In this document: piece after piece, positions 43,352 through 52,467 of the stretch | Layout of the letters: each line of letters opens with the position of its first letter | Numbering within the stretch: the stretch's first letter is position 1 | NCBI GenBank assembly: GCA_964581295.1 | Contig: CAZONX010000002.1 | Span: 1-64,000 of the forward strand | Source of the DNA: JAHEEL01 sp964581295 | Lineage (GTDB): Bacteria > Actinomycetota > Acidimicrobiia > Spongiisociales > UBA5794 | DNA length: 64,000 nt | Reading direction: 5' to 3' | Made by a program: the position numbers and the translations under genes | The notes under the pieces: model-generated | The model's input: only the letters and a program-made list of their open reading frames with translations | The model's database searches: none | Told to the model about the DNA's origin: nothing

Positions 43352-43603
43352 TCAGTCGAGGAAATCGACCTCAACCGAGACTCCTTCTTCGTCGCCGGCG
43401 ACGGAGGCAACCGAGCGAATGGCCCGAGCAACGCGGCCACGGCGGCCGATCACACGGCCCATGTCGGACTTCGCCGTGCGCACCTCGGCAACGATGGCCT
43501 CATCGCCATCGGCGACGATCTCAACCTTGATCGAATCCGCGTCATCCACGATCTGGCTGACAACGTAGGTGACGACTTTTTCGACGATGGCGCCCTGGCT
43601 CAT
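43352..43603 (-). CDS. khpA: KH-domain RNA-binding protein KhpA
   Basis: The 83-residue protein is a single KH domain with the MGRVIGRRGRVARAIRSV helix loop. KhpA (YlqC) proteins bind RNA and affect cell size in Firmicutes; the actinobacterial role is not known. Overlap of 4 bases with rpsP and 1-base spacing to rimM show tight coupling. Confidence 0.94.
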   Translation of the reverse strand: MSQGAIVEKVVTYVVSQIVDDADSIKVEIVADGDEAIVAEVRTAKSDMGRVIGRRGRVARAIRSVASVAGDEEGVSVEVDFLD

Positions 43604-44070
43604 GATTCGTCCGTTTCGCTAGCGTCGGCGTCTGCGGCCGTTTCTTCTGCCGCTTCATCAGCGACTGCCTCGACCTCGTCCTGGATCTCGTCCAACAGAA
43701 CGGGAGCCGACGCGGTCTCTTCCTGGATCTCGTCGAGCATCACCGGAGCAGCATCGGCCTTCGGCTTCGCAGCGGCGGCCGGCGTGTCGTCAACGATATG
43801 CACTTCACCCCGTGCGACCTTGTACTCGGTCCACGCGCCGGAAATCTCGAGCAGCTTCTTGGCGCGATCCGTGGGCTGTGCGCCCTTCTGGAGCCAATCA
43901 ACGGCACGAGCGTTATCGATCTCGATCAGCGACGGCTCCTGGCGGGGTTCATACCGGCCGATCTGCTCGATGTACTTGCCATCGCGCTGCTTGCGTGAGT
44001 CCATCACCACGACGCGATACGAGGGCTGCTTCTTCTTACCCATCCGCGTCAGGCGGATCTTCACCGGCAT
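43600..44070 (-). CDS. rpsP: 30S ribosomal protein S16 with an acidic tail
   Basis: Residues 1 to about 80 are S16 (MPVKIRLTRMGKKKQPSYRV and DSRKQRDGKYIEQIGRYEPR). The protein is 156 residues, about twice the core, because of an acidic C-terminal tail holding the repeated segment APVMLDEIQEE then APVLLDEIQDE. The same kind of motif occurs in the S2 tail. The gene follows ffh by 2 bases. Confidence 0.96.
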   Translation of the reverse strand: MPVKIRLTRMGKKKQPSYRVVVMDSRKQRDGKYIEQIGRYEPRQEPSLIEIDNARAVDWLQKGAQPTDRAKKLLEISGAWTEYKVARGEVHIVDDTPAAAAKPKADAAPVMLDEIQEETASAPVLLDEIQDEVEAVADEAAEETAADADASETDES

Positions 44071-44072
44071 GT

Positions 44073-45413
44073 CTACCTCTTCTTCTTGCGGCCCATCGCC
44101 GGCATCGGAAGCCCAGGAATGGGACTCTTTCCTCCGGCGAACGCCTTCATCATCTTCTGTGTCTCGGAGAATTGCTTGAGCAGCACATTGACGTCCTGCG
44201 GTCGCGTCCCCGAACCCGTTGCGATGCGGCGCTTGCGACTCCCATTGATGATCTTGGGATCCCGACGCTCCGCTGGGGTCATCGACCGGATGATGGCCTC
44301 GACGCGTCCGAGTTGACGGTCGTCGATCTCGACGTCGCGCAGTGCCGATCCGGCGCCTGGGAGCATACCAACCAGCTGCTGCAATGGCCCCATCTTCTTG
44401 ATCTGTTGGAACTGATCGAGGAAGTCCTCGAGGTTGAACGAGGCATTGAGCATCTTCGCAGCGGCCGCCTCGGCCTCCTGCTCGTCGTAGATCTCCTCGG
44501 CCTTCTCGATCAGCGAGAGCACGTCCCCCATGCCCAGAATCCGCGACGCCATCCGCTCGGGATAGAAGACATCGAGTTCGTCGATGCCCTCGCCGATACC
44601 GACGAACTTGATCGGTTGGCCGGTCACCTCGCGAGCGGAGATGGCGGCGCCACCTCGAGCGTCACCGTCGAGCTTCGTGAGCACGAGGCCGGTCAGGTCG
44701 GTGTACTCGAGGAATCCGTTTGCGACGTTGACGGCCTCCTGGCCGGTCATCGCGTCGAGCACCAACAGCACTTCGTCGGGCGTCGATGCCTTCCGAACGG
44801 CTGCGAGCTCCTTCATCAAGGGTTGGTCGACCTGGAGCCGACCCGCGGTATCGATGATCACGACGTTGGCGCCGTCGGCTCGTGCCTGCTTGAGCGCGGC
44901 CTTCACCAGGCGCGGGGTCTTGGTCTTCCGGTCGACGTAGACCGGCACGCCGATGCGCCGTCCGAGCGACTCGAGCTGGTCGATGGCCGCTGGACGCTGC
45001 AGATCGGCAGCGACGAGCAGGGGCCGTTTCCCCTTGCCCTTCAGGTGTTTCGCGAGCTTGGCGGCAGTGGTGGTCTTTCCCGAGCCTTGGAGTCCGACCA
45101 TGAGGATCACGAGGGGCGGAGCGGCAGGACGCGCAAGCGGCACTTCCTCGTCGCCCAACGTGACGATCAGCTCCTCGTGGACGATCTTGATGACCTGTTG
45201 ACCGGGAGTGAGGCTCTTCGTCACCTCGGCCCCAACCGCGCGTTCCTTGACCCGTGCCAGCATCGACTTGACCACCGTGAGGTTCACGTCGGCCTCGAGG
45301 AGGGCGATGCGGACCTCGCGAAGGGCGTCGTTGACGTCGGAGTCGGAGAGCCGGCCCTTCCCACGCAACCGCGAGAAGGTGTCGTTGAGGCGACCGGAGA
45401 GAGAATCGAACAT
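44073..45413 (-). CDS. ffh: Signal recognition particle protein Ffh
   Basis: The 446-residue protein has the N domain, the GTPase motifs GLQGSGKTTTAAKLAKHL, DTAGRLQVD and TKLDGDARGG, and a methionine-rich M domain that binds 4.5S RNA and signal sequences. With FtsY (at 51434) it targets membrane proteins to SecYEG. A TAGACT hexamer lies 9 bases before the ATG. Confidence 0.97.
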   Translation of the reverse strand: MFDSLSGRLNDTFSRLRGKGRLSDSDVNDALREVRIALLEADVNLTVVKSMLARVKERAVGAEVTKSLTPGQQVIKIVHEELIVTLGDEEVPLARPAAPPLVILMVGLQGSGKTTTAAKLAKHLKGKGKRPLLVAADLQRPAAIDQLESLGRRIGVPVYVDRKTKTPRLVKAALKQARADGANVVIIDTAGRLQVDQPLMKELAAVRKASTPDEVLLVLDAMTGQEAVNVANGFLEYTDLTGLVLTKLDGDARGGAAISAREVTGQPIKFVGIGEGIDELDVFYPERMASRILGMGDVLSLIEKAEEIYDEQEAEAAAAKMLNASFNLEDFLDQFQQIKKMGPLQQLVGMLPGAGSALRDVEIDDRQLGRVEAIIRSMTPAERRDPKIINGSRKRRIATGSGTRPQDVNVLLKQFSETQKMMKAFAGGKSPIPGLPMPAMGRKKKR

Positions 45414-45422
45414 CGTTCGATG

Positions 45423-45428
45423 AGTCTA
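45423..45428 (-). promoter_or_regulatory. -10 element of ffh
   Basis: The minus strand reads TAGACT 9 bases before the ffh ATG, so the leader is at most a few bases. No -35 match is clear, and no ribosome binding site fits. Confidence 0.45.
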
Positions 45429-45467
45429 CGGCTCGCCGCGGGACACATGATCTGCGAGACTCAGAGC

Positions 45468-46085
45468 ATGAATCTCACAGTGATCGACCATCCCCTCGCC
45501 CGACACTATCTCACGGTTCTTCGCGACAGTTCGACGACGCCCGAGGCGTTCCGGGCCGCAGCGCGGGGGTTGACGTACTCGCTGATCCTCGAGGCAACCA
45601 AGCGGCTTCCGCTGGCCGAGATCGAGGTGCAGACCCCGATGGAGAAGACGGTGGGCTACCACATCCACGACGTCGTAGCCGTTGCGGTGCTTCGTGCGGG
45701 ACTTGGCATGCTCGACGCAGTGCTCGACATGATCCCGGGGTGCAAGGTCGGTTTCGCCGGCGTGCAACGCGACGAGGAGACGGCTCTCCCGCAGGAGTAC
45801 TACGCCCGCCTCCCAGACCTCTCCGACGCATCGGTGTTCATCCTCGAGCCGATGCTTGCGACCGGGGGATCGTTGTCGTGGGCTGTCGACAAGGTGAAGT
45901 CGTCCGGCGCTCGAGACATCACGGCGTTGTGCGTGGTCACCGCACCGGACGGTGTTCGCCGCATGTACGACGATCATCCGGATGTGCATGTGATCGCGGC
46001 GGCGCACGATCGTGAACTCAACGACCGCGCCTACATCGTCCCGGGTCTTGGCGACATGGGGGATCGACTCTTCGGGACGCTGTGA
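45468..46085 (+). CDS. upp: Uracil phosphoribosyltransferase
   Basis: The 205-residue protein has the UPRT core VVAVAVLRAGLGMLDAVLDM, the PRPP loop LEPMLATGGS (an Asp is more usual where this has Glu) and a C-terminal PGLGDMGDRLFGT. It makes UMP from uracil and PRPP. It heads a plus-strand operon with a methyltransferase, a repair protein, deoA and pnp, overlapping the next gene by 4 bases. Confidence 0.95.
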   Translation: MNLTVIDHPLARHYLTVLRDSSTTPEAFRAAARGLTYSLILEATKRLPLAEIEVQTPMEKTVGYHIHDVVAVAVLRAGLGMLDAVLDMIPGCKVGFAGVQRDEETALPQEYYARLPDLSDASVFILEPMLATGGSLSWAVDKVKSSGARDITALCVVTAPDGVRRMYDDHPDVHVIAAAHDRELNDRAYIVPGLGDMGDRLFGTL

Positions 46086-46720
46086 GCACAGCCCCCGACA
46101 TCCACGCCATCAAGGCGGGCCTCATCGCCTCCTACGATGCGAGCGCCGATGCCCGCGACGGACGCGGCGAGCCCGCGTGGCGCGATCGCTACCGCGACGC
46201 ATTCGCGTCGAACCTGCGCCGAGAAGGAAAGACGCGCATTCTCGAAATTGGCGCCGGGTCGGGCCACAGTTCGGCGTTCTTCGTGGCGGAGGGATTCGAC
46301 GTCGTGGCGGTGGACCTCTCTCCGCTCAACATTGAACGTTGCCGCGCCAAAGGGGTCGATGCCCTCGTGGCAGATTTCGTCGACCTCCCGTTTCCAGATG
46401 CCGCGTTCGACGGTATCTGGTCGATGAGTTGCCTCATGCACTCCCCCGACGAGGAGCTACCGCAGGTGCTCGCCGAGATGTCCCGAGTGCTCGCCGCCGG
46501 TGGGATTTCGACGATCGGCATATGGGGAGGAGACGGAACGGCAGGCATGCTCGACGACGGCGTTCACGATCCGCCTCGGTTCTTCGCCCTGCGGACCGAC
46601 GCACAAGTGCAGGATGTGTTTGGCGAGGTCTTCTCGATCGAGGGCTTCGACGTGCGCCCCGGTGGCCCCGAAGATGCCGACAACGAGCACTATCAGATCG
46701 TGACCATGAGCAAACCATGA
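46082..46720 (+). CDS. Class I SAM-dependent methyltransferase
   Basis: The 212-residue protein has SAM motif I LEIGAGSGHSS and the AVDLSPLNIERCRAKGVDAL region, then MSCLMHSPDEELPQVL. The substrate is not clear. The GTG start overlaps the upp stop (GTGA), and the stop overlaps the next gene by 4 bases. A nucleoside or small-molecule substrate is conceivable from context only. Confidence 0.85.
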   Translation: MSTAPDIHAIKAGLIASYDASADARDGRGEPAWRDRYRDAFASNLRREGKTRILEIGAGSGHSSAFFVAEGFDVVAVDLSPLNIERCRAKGVDALVADFVDLPFPDAAFDGIWSMSCLMHSPDEELPQVLAEMSRVLAAGGISTIGIWGGDGTAGMLDDGVHDPPRFFALRTDAQVQDVFGEVFSIEGFDVRPGGPEDADNEHYQIVTMSKP

Positions 46721-47013
46721 AGGACTTCAGCGACGAGGTATCGGCCCTCTTGCTCCATCTCGAGCCGGGCGATGTCGTCTCGTATGGCGAGGTGGCAGAG
46801 GAAGCCGGCTTTCCCGGTGCCGCCAGGGCCGTCGGCAACCTCGTGCGCACTACGCCCGGTCTCCCGTGGTGGCGGGTCGTTGCCAGATCGGGACGCCTCG
46901 CCCCGGGGCACGAGGCACGCCAGGCCGAGCTCCTGCGAGGAGAAGGCGTCACCGTCGTCGATGGCCGAGTCAAGATGAGTATCGTCACACGACCGAAATT
47001 GGAGGACACATGA
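46717..47013 (+). CDS. Alkyltransferase-like protein (ATL, MGMT fold)
   Basis: The 98-residue protein matches the DNA-binding domain of O6-alkylguanine-DNA alkyltransferase: VVSYGEVAEEAGFPGAARAV and then GLPWWRVV where MGMT has PCHRV. The active-site Cys is replaced by Trp, the mark of ATL proteins that flag alkylated bases for excision repair. Its place in a nucleoside salvage operon is unusual. Confidence 0.9.
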   Translation: MKDFSDEVSALLLHLEPGDVVSYGEVAEEAGFPGAARAVGNLVRTTPGLPWWRVVARSGRLAPGHEARQAELLRGEGVTVVDGRVKMSIVTRPKLEDT

Positions 47014-48316
47014 GCCACAGCATGACCGAGCTGATCGGGAAGAAGCGGGACGGCGGATCGCTCACCGCTGCCGAGCTCGAGTGGATCATCGCCGAGTACA
47101 CGGCCGATGTGATCCCCGACTATCAGCTCTCCGCGTTCTTGATGGCCGTCATCTTCCGTGGCATGAGCACCGAGGAGCTCTCCGCCTGGACCGACGCCAT
47201 GCTGCATTCCGGCGACGTACTCGATCTGTCGTCGATCGCAATGCCCAAGATCGACAAGCACTCCACCGGTGGCGTTGGCGACAAGATCAGCATTCCGCTC
47301 GCCCCGCTCGTTACCGCGTGCGGTGTCGCTATACCCATGATGTCGGGACGGGGCCTCGGCCACACCGGAGGCACGCTCGACAAGCTTGATACGATCCCCG
47401 GCTTCAAGTCCCGCCTCGACCCCGATGTATTCGCCCGCCAGCTCGACGAGTTGGGCCTCGTTCTCGCCGGGCAGTCCGAGACCCTGGTTCCCGCCGATCG
47501 TCGCATCTATGCGCTGCGTGACGCGAGCGGGACGGTGCCCGCCGTCCCGCTGATCGCTTCATCAATCATGTCGAAGAAGCTCGCCGAAGATCTCGATGGT
47601 CTCGTGCTCGACGTCAAGATCGGCTCCGGCGCCTTCATGAAGGATGTCGCTTCGGGAACGACGCTCGCCGAAACGATGGTCAAGCTCGGTCGGTCTCACA
47701 ACACGCCGGTCGTTGGCTTCCTCACCGATATGGACCAGCCGCTCGGAACCGAAGTCGGCAACGCGAACGAAATGGTCGAGTCGATTGCGATCCTTCGCGG
47801 CGAAGGGCCAGAGGACACCACCGAACTCACCATGGTGCTGGGAGCAGAGATGTTGGTGCTCGCCGGCGTTGCAGACGACCGGGCAGCCGCTCGAGCCCAA
47901 CTGGAGGCGGCGGTTGACACGGGTGCCGGGCTCGAAGTGTTCGCGAAGGTCATCGATGCCCAGGGTGGCGACCCTGCCGTCCTCGACGACCCCACGCTGC
48001 TTCCTTCCGCCGACCACGCCCACGTGGTTGCCGCAGAACGTGACGGCTACGTTCAGCGCTGCGACGCCCTCGCCGTAGGCCGATCCGCCGTGCGCCTGGG
48101 CGCCGGCCGTCAGGCAAAGGAGGACGAGATCGACCCGGGTGTCGGAATCACCGTGCACGCGAAGGTCGGAGACGAGGTTGCGGCCGGCGACCCCCTCGCA
48201 ACCGTCCGCTACAACACGGCAGACCAATTGAATGCCTGTCTGCCGGTGCTCGAGACCGCCTGGGTGATGTCAGAAGAGCCACAACCGACCATTCCGTTGA
48301 TTCTTGGAGAGGTGTC

Positions 48317-48320
<4 letters not shown>
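47010..48320 (+). CDS. deoA: Thymidine/pyrimidine-nucleoside phosphorylase
   Basis: The 436-residue protein has the phosphate-binding KHSTGGVGDKIS, the GRGLGHTGGTLDKLD loop and a C-terminal domain typical of class II nucleoside phosphorylases. It splits thymidine, uridine or deoxyuridine to base and sugar phosphate. GGAGG lies 5 bases before the ATG. It is co-directional with upp, which can reuse released uracil, and overlaps pnp by 4 bases. Confidence 0.96.
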
Positions 48321-49144
<824 letters not shown>

Positions 49145-49151
49145 CACGGTT

Positions 49152-49182
49152 TTTGAGTCAGCGCTCAAAGTTGGGTTAACAT
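49152..49182 (+). promoter_or_regulatory. etfBA promoter with overlapping operator-like palindrome
   Basis: TTGAGT (49153-49158) and TAACAT (49177-49182) are 18 bases apart, a good sigma70-type pair. The -35 hexamer is inside an inverted repeat TTTGAG/CTCAAA (49152-49157, 49164-49169), the kind of site bound by TetR-type repressors of acyl-CoA metabolism. A ribosome binding site AAGGAG lies at 49198-49203. Confidence 0.6.
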
Positions 49183-49213
49183 CTCGGTACCCGACGCAAG
49201 GAGCGGAACCGTC

Positions 49214-49990
49214 ATGAGAATCGCGGTCTGTGTGAAACAGATCCCAGACCCGGCGACGCCATACGAACTCTCGCCGGATACCCATCGAGTGGTCCGCCCG
49301 AACGATCAGGTCCTCGACGACACCGATCGTTTCGGCGTCGAAGTCGGACTTCAACTCGCTGAAGCAAACGAAGGTTCCGTCACCCTCTACTCGATGTCCC
49401 CGTCGGGATCGCTCCAGGGGATCCGCCAGGCTCTCGCCATGGGCGCCGACAAGGCGGTTATCGTCGATGATGCGAACCTCGCCGGATCGGACGCGCTGAC
49501 GACATCGAGAGTGCTCGCCGCAGCGATCGACCGAGAAGGTTTCGACCTGGTCATCGCCGGCACGGAATCGACCGACGGATACACCGGCGTCGTGCCACAG
49601 CAGATTGCGGAGATCCTCGACGTCCCGTCGCTCACGTTCGCCCGCAAGGTCGAAGCGGCAGACGGTGCCGTTCGTATCGAACAGCAGACGGCCGGCGGCT
49701 ACGACGTTGTCGAAGCTCCCCTACCTGCGCTGCTGTCGGTCACCTCCGGCGTTGTCGAGCCGCGGTACCCGACGTTCAAGGGAATCATGCAGGCGAAGAA
49801 GAAACCCATCGACACGCTCACCGCCGAGGATCTCGGACTCTCGAACGAGCAGGTCGGAGACGCGGGAGCCGGCCAAACGATCACATCCGTGAGCGCCATC
49901 CCCGCCAGGGAGGCCGGCGAGATCGTCGAGGACGAAGGTGAGGGCTACCTCAAGATCGTCGCCCTCCTAGAACAGGCGAAGGTGATCTAG
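49214..49990 (+). CDS. etfB: Electron transfer flavoprotein beta subunit
   Basis: The 258-residue protein begins with MRIAVCVKQIPDPATP and has VIAGTESTDGYTGVVPQQIA and the AMP-binding region. With EtfA it carries electrons from acyl-CoA dehydrogenases to the quinone pool. It has its own promoter with an operator-like palindrome and sits directly before etfA. Confidence 0.96.
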   Translation: MRIAVCVKQIPDPATPYELSPDTHRVVRPNDQVLDDTDRFGVEVGLQLAEANEGSVTLYSMSPSGSLQGIRQALAMGADKAVIVDDANLAGSDALTTSRVLAAAIDREGFDLVIAGTESTDGYTGVVPQQIAEILDVPSLTFARKVEAADGAVRIEQQTAGGYDVVEAPLPALLSVTSGVVEPRYPTFKGIMQAKKKPIDTLTAEDLGLSNEQVGDAGAGQTITSVSAIPAREAGEIVEDEGEGYLKIVALLEQAKVI

Positions 49991-50938
49991 ATGGCGACCT
50001 GGGTATTCAGCGAGGAAGCCGAAGGACACGCATCTGCGTCCGCCCTCGAACTCGTCACCAAGGCCCGCACAAGCGGAGAAACTGCCGTATTCCACATCGG
50101 AGCAGGCAGCCAGGCCGCGATCGCCGAACTCGGAGCGCACGGAGCGACGAAGGTGTTCCACATGGCGACCGACGAGCACCTGCCGTCCGCCACAGCAGCC
50201 GCAGCGCTCGCCTCCCTCGTGGAAGAGCACGGAGTCGACCTGATCCTCTTCGGCATGGGCAACACCGACCGCGACGTCGGTGGGCGCCTCTCGGCGCGCC
50301 TCGGACGGCCGGTCCTCGGCAACGCCGTCGACGTGTCCGAAGAGCCGCCGATCAGCGTCACCAGCGAGATCCTCGGTGGAACCGAGGCCGTCGTGACGGA
50401 ATTCACCGGAGGCGCTCCCGCCATCGTATTTGTCCGGTCAAAGGCGTTCACCGCCGAACCGAACGACGGCGCGGCCCCGGGGGTCGTAGCGGTTGCGGCG
50501 CCCGACGTCGGCAGGTCGGGAACGGCCGTCGTCGTCGAGTCGCACGTCGAAGAGAGCGAGGGCCCCGATCTCGAGGCCGCTGCGGTGGTCGTGGCCGGTG
50601 GGCGCGGCGTCGGGAGCGAAGAGAAGTGGAGCGTGGTCGAAGACCTCGCAACCCAACTCGACGCTGCAATCGGCGCGACTCGAGCAGTCGTCGATGCCGG
50701 ATGGGTGCCGGCCCGCCTTCAGGTCGGACAGACCGGCAAGACCGTCAAGCCCGGCGTCTACATCGCCGCCGGTGTCTCGGGCGCAATGCAGCACCTCGTG
50801 GGCATGAAAGATTCGGGAACGATCATCGCCGTCAACAAGGACGCCGAAGCCCCGATCTTCGCCGTGGCCGACCTCGGCATCGTGGGAGACCTGCACCAAG
50901 TTCTGCCAAAGCTCATCGAGGCACTCAAAGAGAAGTAG
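49991..50938 (+). CDS. etfA: Electron transfer flavoprotein alpha subunit
   Basis: The 315-residue protein has the C-terminal FAD-binding domain: GVYIAAGVSGAMQHLVGMK, then SGTIIAVNKDAEAPIFAVAD and LGIVGDLHQVLPKLIEALKE. It pairs with EtfB. Its stop codon TAG is the TAG inside the first AAGTAGC heptad of the repeat element at 50931. Confidence 0.96.
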   Translation: MATWVFSEEAEGHASASALELVTKARTSGETAVFHIGAGSQAAIAELGAHGATKVFHMATDEHLPSATAAAALASLVEEHGVDLILFGMGNTDRDVGGRLSARLGRPVLGNAVDVSEEPPISVTSEILGGTEAVVTEFTGGAPAIVFVRSKAFTAEPNDGAAPGVVAVAAPDVGRSGTAVVVESHVEESEGPDLEAAAVVVAGGRGVGSEEKWSVVEDLATQLDAAIGATRAVVDAGWVPARLQVGQTGKTVKPGVYIAAGVSGAMQHLVGMKDSGTIIAVNKDAEAPIFAVADLGIVGDLHQVLPKLIEALKEK

Positions 50939-51046
50939 CAAGTAGCAAGTAGCAAGACGAAGACAGGGTCAGCCGAAACTCCTGCTCGACGACGGGGCGA
51001 TGGGCCCGGTCTTGATACTTGCTACTTGTGTCTTGCTACTTCTTCT
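50931..51046. repeat. Heptad repeat element between etfA and cdd
   Basis: Three perfect AAGTAGC copies (50933-50953) are followed by AAGAC; the mirrored GCTACTT copies lie at 51021-51027 and 51035-51041. A perfect 12-base inverted repeat (50947-50958 with 51030-51041) closes an about 70-base loop. The etfA stop (50936-50938) and the cdd stop (51036-51038) are both inside heptads, so one element serves two convergent genes. Confidence 0.85.
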
Positions 51047-51437
51047 CGCTCAGGTCTTCCGGCCCAAACGACCGAGGCAGAAGGTCTTCGAGGCTGTATT
51101 CGACGGGGGCTCCGGTTTGATCGGTGAGGATGACGCGGCGGACGCGGAACTCTCGCATGATCTGCCGGCAGTTGCCGCACGGCGAGCAGGCTTCCCCGTC
51201 GAGACAGGTCACCGCCACGGTGTCGATCTCTCGGACGCCGTTTGCCGCCGCGTTCGTGATCGCGTTCGCCTCGGCACAGATCGACGCGCCGAAGGCGGCG
51301 TTCTCCACATTGCATCCCGTGTACTCGGCACCGTCCGGTGCCACGATCACGGCTCCGACGCGGTAGCTGCTGTAGGGCGAATACGACTGCTCAGCCGCCG
51401 CTGCGGCTTTGTCGATGAGTCTCTGCTGCTCGTTCAT
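51036..51437 (-). CDS. cdd: Cytidine deaminase
   Basis: The 133-residue protein has the zinc and catalytic motifs CAEANAI and PCGNCRQ, and starts with SYSPYSSYRVGAVIV. It deaminates cytidine and deoxycytidine. The length is normal for the homotetrameric type. It overlaps the ftsY stop by 4 bases and ends in the shared heptad element. Confidence 0.95.
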   Translation of the reverse strand: MNEQQRLIDKAAAAAEQSYSPYSSYRVGAVIVAPDGAEYTGCNVENAAFGASICAEANAITNAAANGVREIDTVAVTCLDGEACSPCGNCRQIMREFRVRRVILTDQTGAPVEYSLEDLLPRSFGPEDLSEKK

Positions 51438-52441
51438 GGATCCAGAAGGGCTTCGACGAACGCCTTCGGCTCGAATGGTACGAGATCGTGCACGCCTTCG
51501 CCGACACCAATGAACTTGACGGGGATATCGAGCTCCTGCTCGACGGCGATCACGACGCCACCCTTTGCAGTGCCGTCGAGTTTGGTCAGCACGATGCCGG
51601 TCACCCCGACCGCGTCGGCGAAGCTGCGAGCCTGGCCGATGCCGTTCTGACCGGTGGTGCCGTCGAGGACGAGCAGGACTTCGCCGATCTCCCCGGCTTC
51701 GCGTCGCAGCACACGGGCCAACTTGCCCAGCTCGTCCATGAGGTTCGATTTCGAATGGAGCCGACCCGCCGTATCGACGAGCACCACGTCGGAGTCCGAC
51801 GACGAAGCCGTCTGGTACGCGTCGTACGCGACCGATGCCGGGTCAGAACCCGGCGCGCCAGACACCACGTCAACGCCGACACGATCTGCCCACGCGCGCA
51901 GCTGCTCGTCGGCTGCGGCGCGGAAGGTGTCTGCGGCGCCGAGCACAGAGGTCTTGCCCTGCTCTCCAAGGAGCCCTGCAATCTTCGCGATCGATGTCGT
52001 CTTTCCGGTGCCGTTGACTCCCACGACGAGCACGACGGCTGGCTTACCTTCGAGGTGCAGCGTGCGGTCCCGCCCGGACATCTGATCGACGAGCGCCACT
52101 TCGAGCATCTGGCGGGCTTGTTCACCGTCGCTCGGCTTCTGGCGCCGAACTGCACTGACCACTGCGGTGCTGGTTCCGACGCCGACGTCGGCAGCGATGA
52201 GGGTCTCCTCGAGCTCGTCCCAGAACGCGTCGTCGAGCGTGTCGGAGCGCATCAGGGTGCCGAGCCGGCCTCCGATCGCCGTTCGGGTGCGCGCGAGCTG
52301 AGAGCGAAGACCCGATTCCGGCGTTGCCGCGAGTTTCGCCGGGGCGGCCGGTTCCTTCCTCGACCGGGCGATGAAGAGGATCGCGATCGCAGCGATGGCC
52401 ACGACCGCGACGGCGAGCAGAATCAACACATAGGTATCCAC
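51434..52441 (-). CDS. ftsY: Signal recognition particle receptor FtsY
   Basis: The 335-residue protein begins with a membrane helix (YVLILLAVAVVAIAAIAILF), then a short linker and the NG GTPase domain with GVNGTGKTTSIAKIA, DTAGRLHSKSN and TKLDGTAKGG. It docks the SRP-ribosome complex to the membrane. The usual acidic A domain is replaced by a real membrane anchor. It lies 26 bases after smc. Confidence 0.96.
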   Translation of the reverse strand: MDTYVLILLAVAVVAIAAIAILFIARSRKEPAAPAKLAATPESGLRSQLARTRTAIGGRLGTLMRSDTLDDAFWDELEETLIAADVGVGTSTAVVSAVRRQKPSDGEQARQMLEVALVDQMSGRDRTLHLEGKPAVVLVVGVNGTGKTTSIAKIAGLLGEQGKTSVLGAADTFRAAADEQLRAWADRVGVDVVSGAPGSDPASVAYDAYQTASSSDSDVVLVDTAGRLHSKSNLMDELGKLARVLRREAGEIGEVLLVLDGTTGQNGIGQARSFADAVGVTGIVLTKLDGTAKGGVVIAVEQELDIPVKFIGVGEGVHDLVPFEPKAFVEALLDP

Positions 52442-52467
52442 GAAGTCCTCCTTGCAGCAACGCTCGT

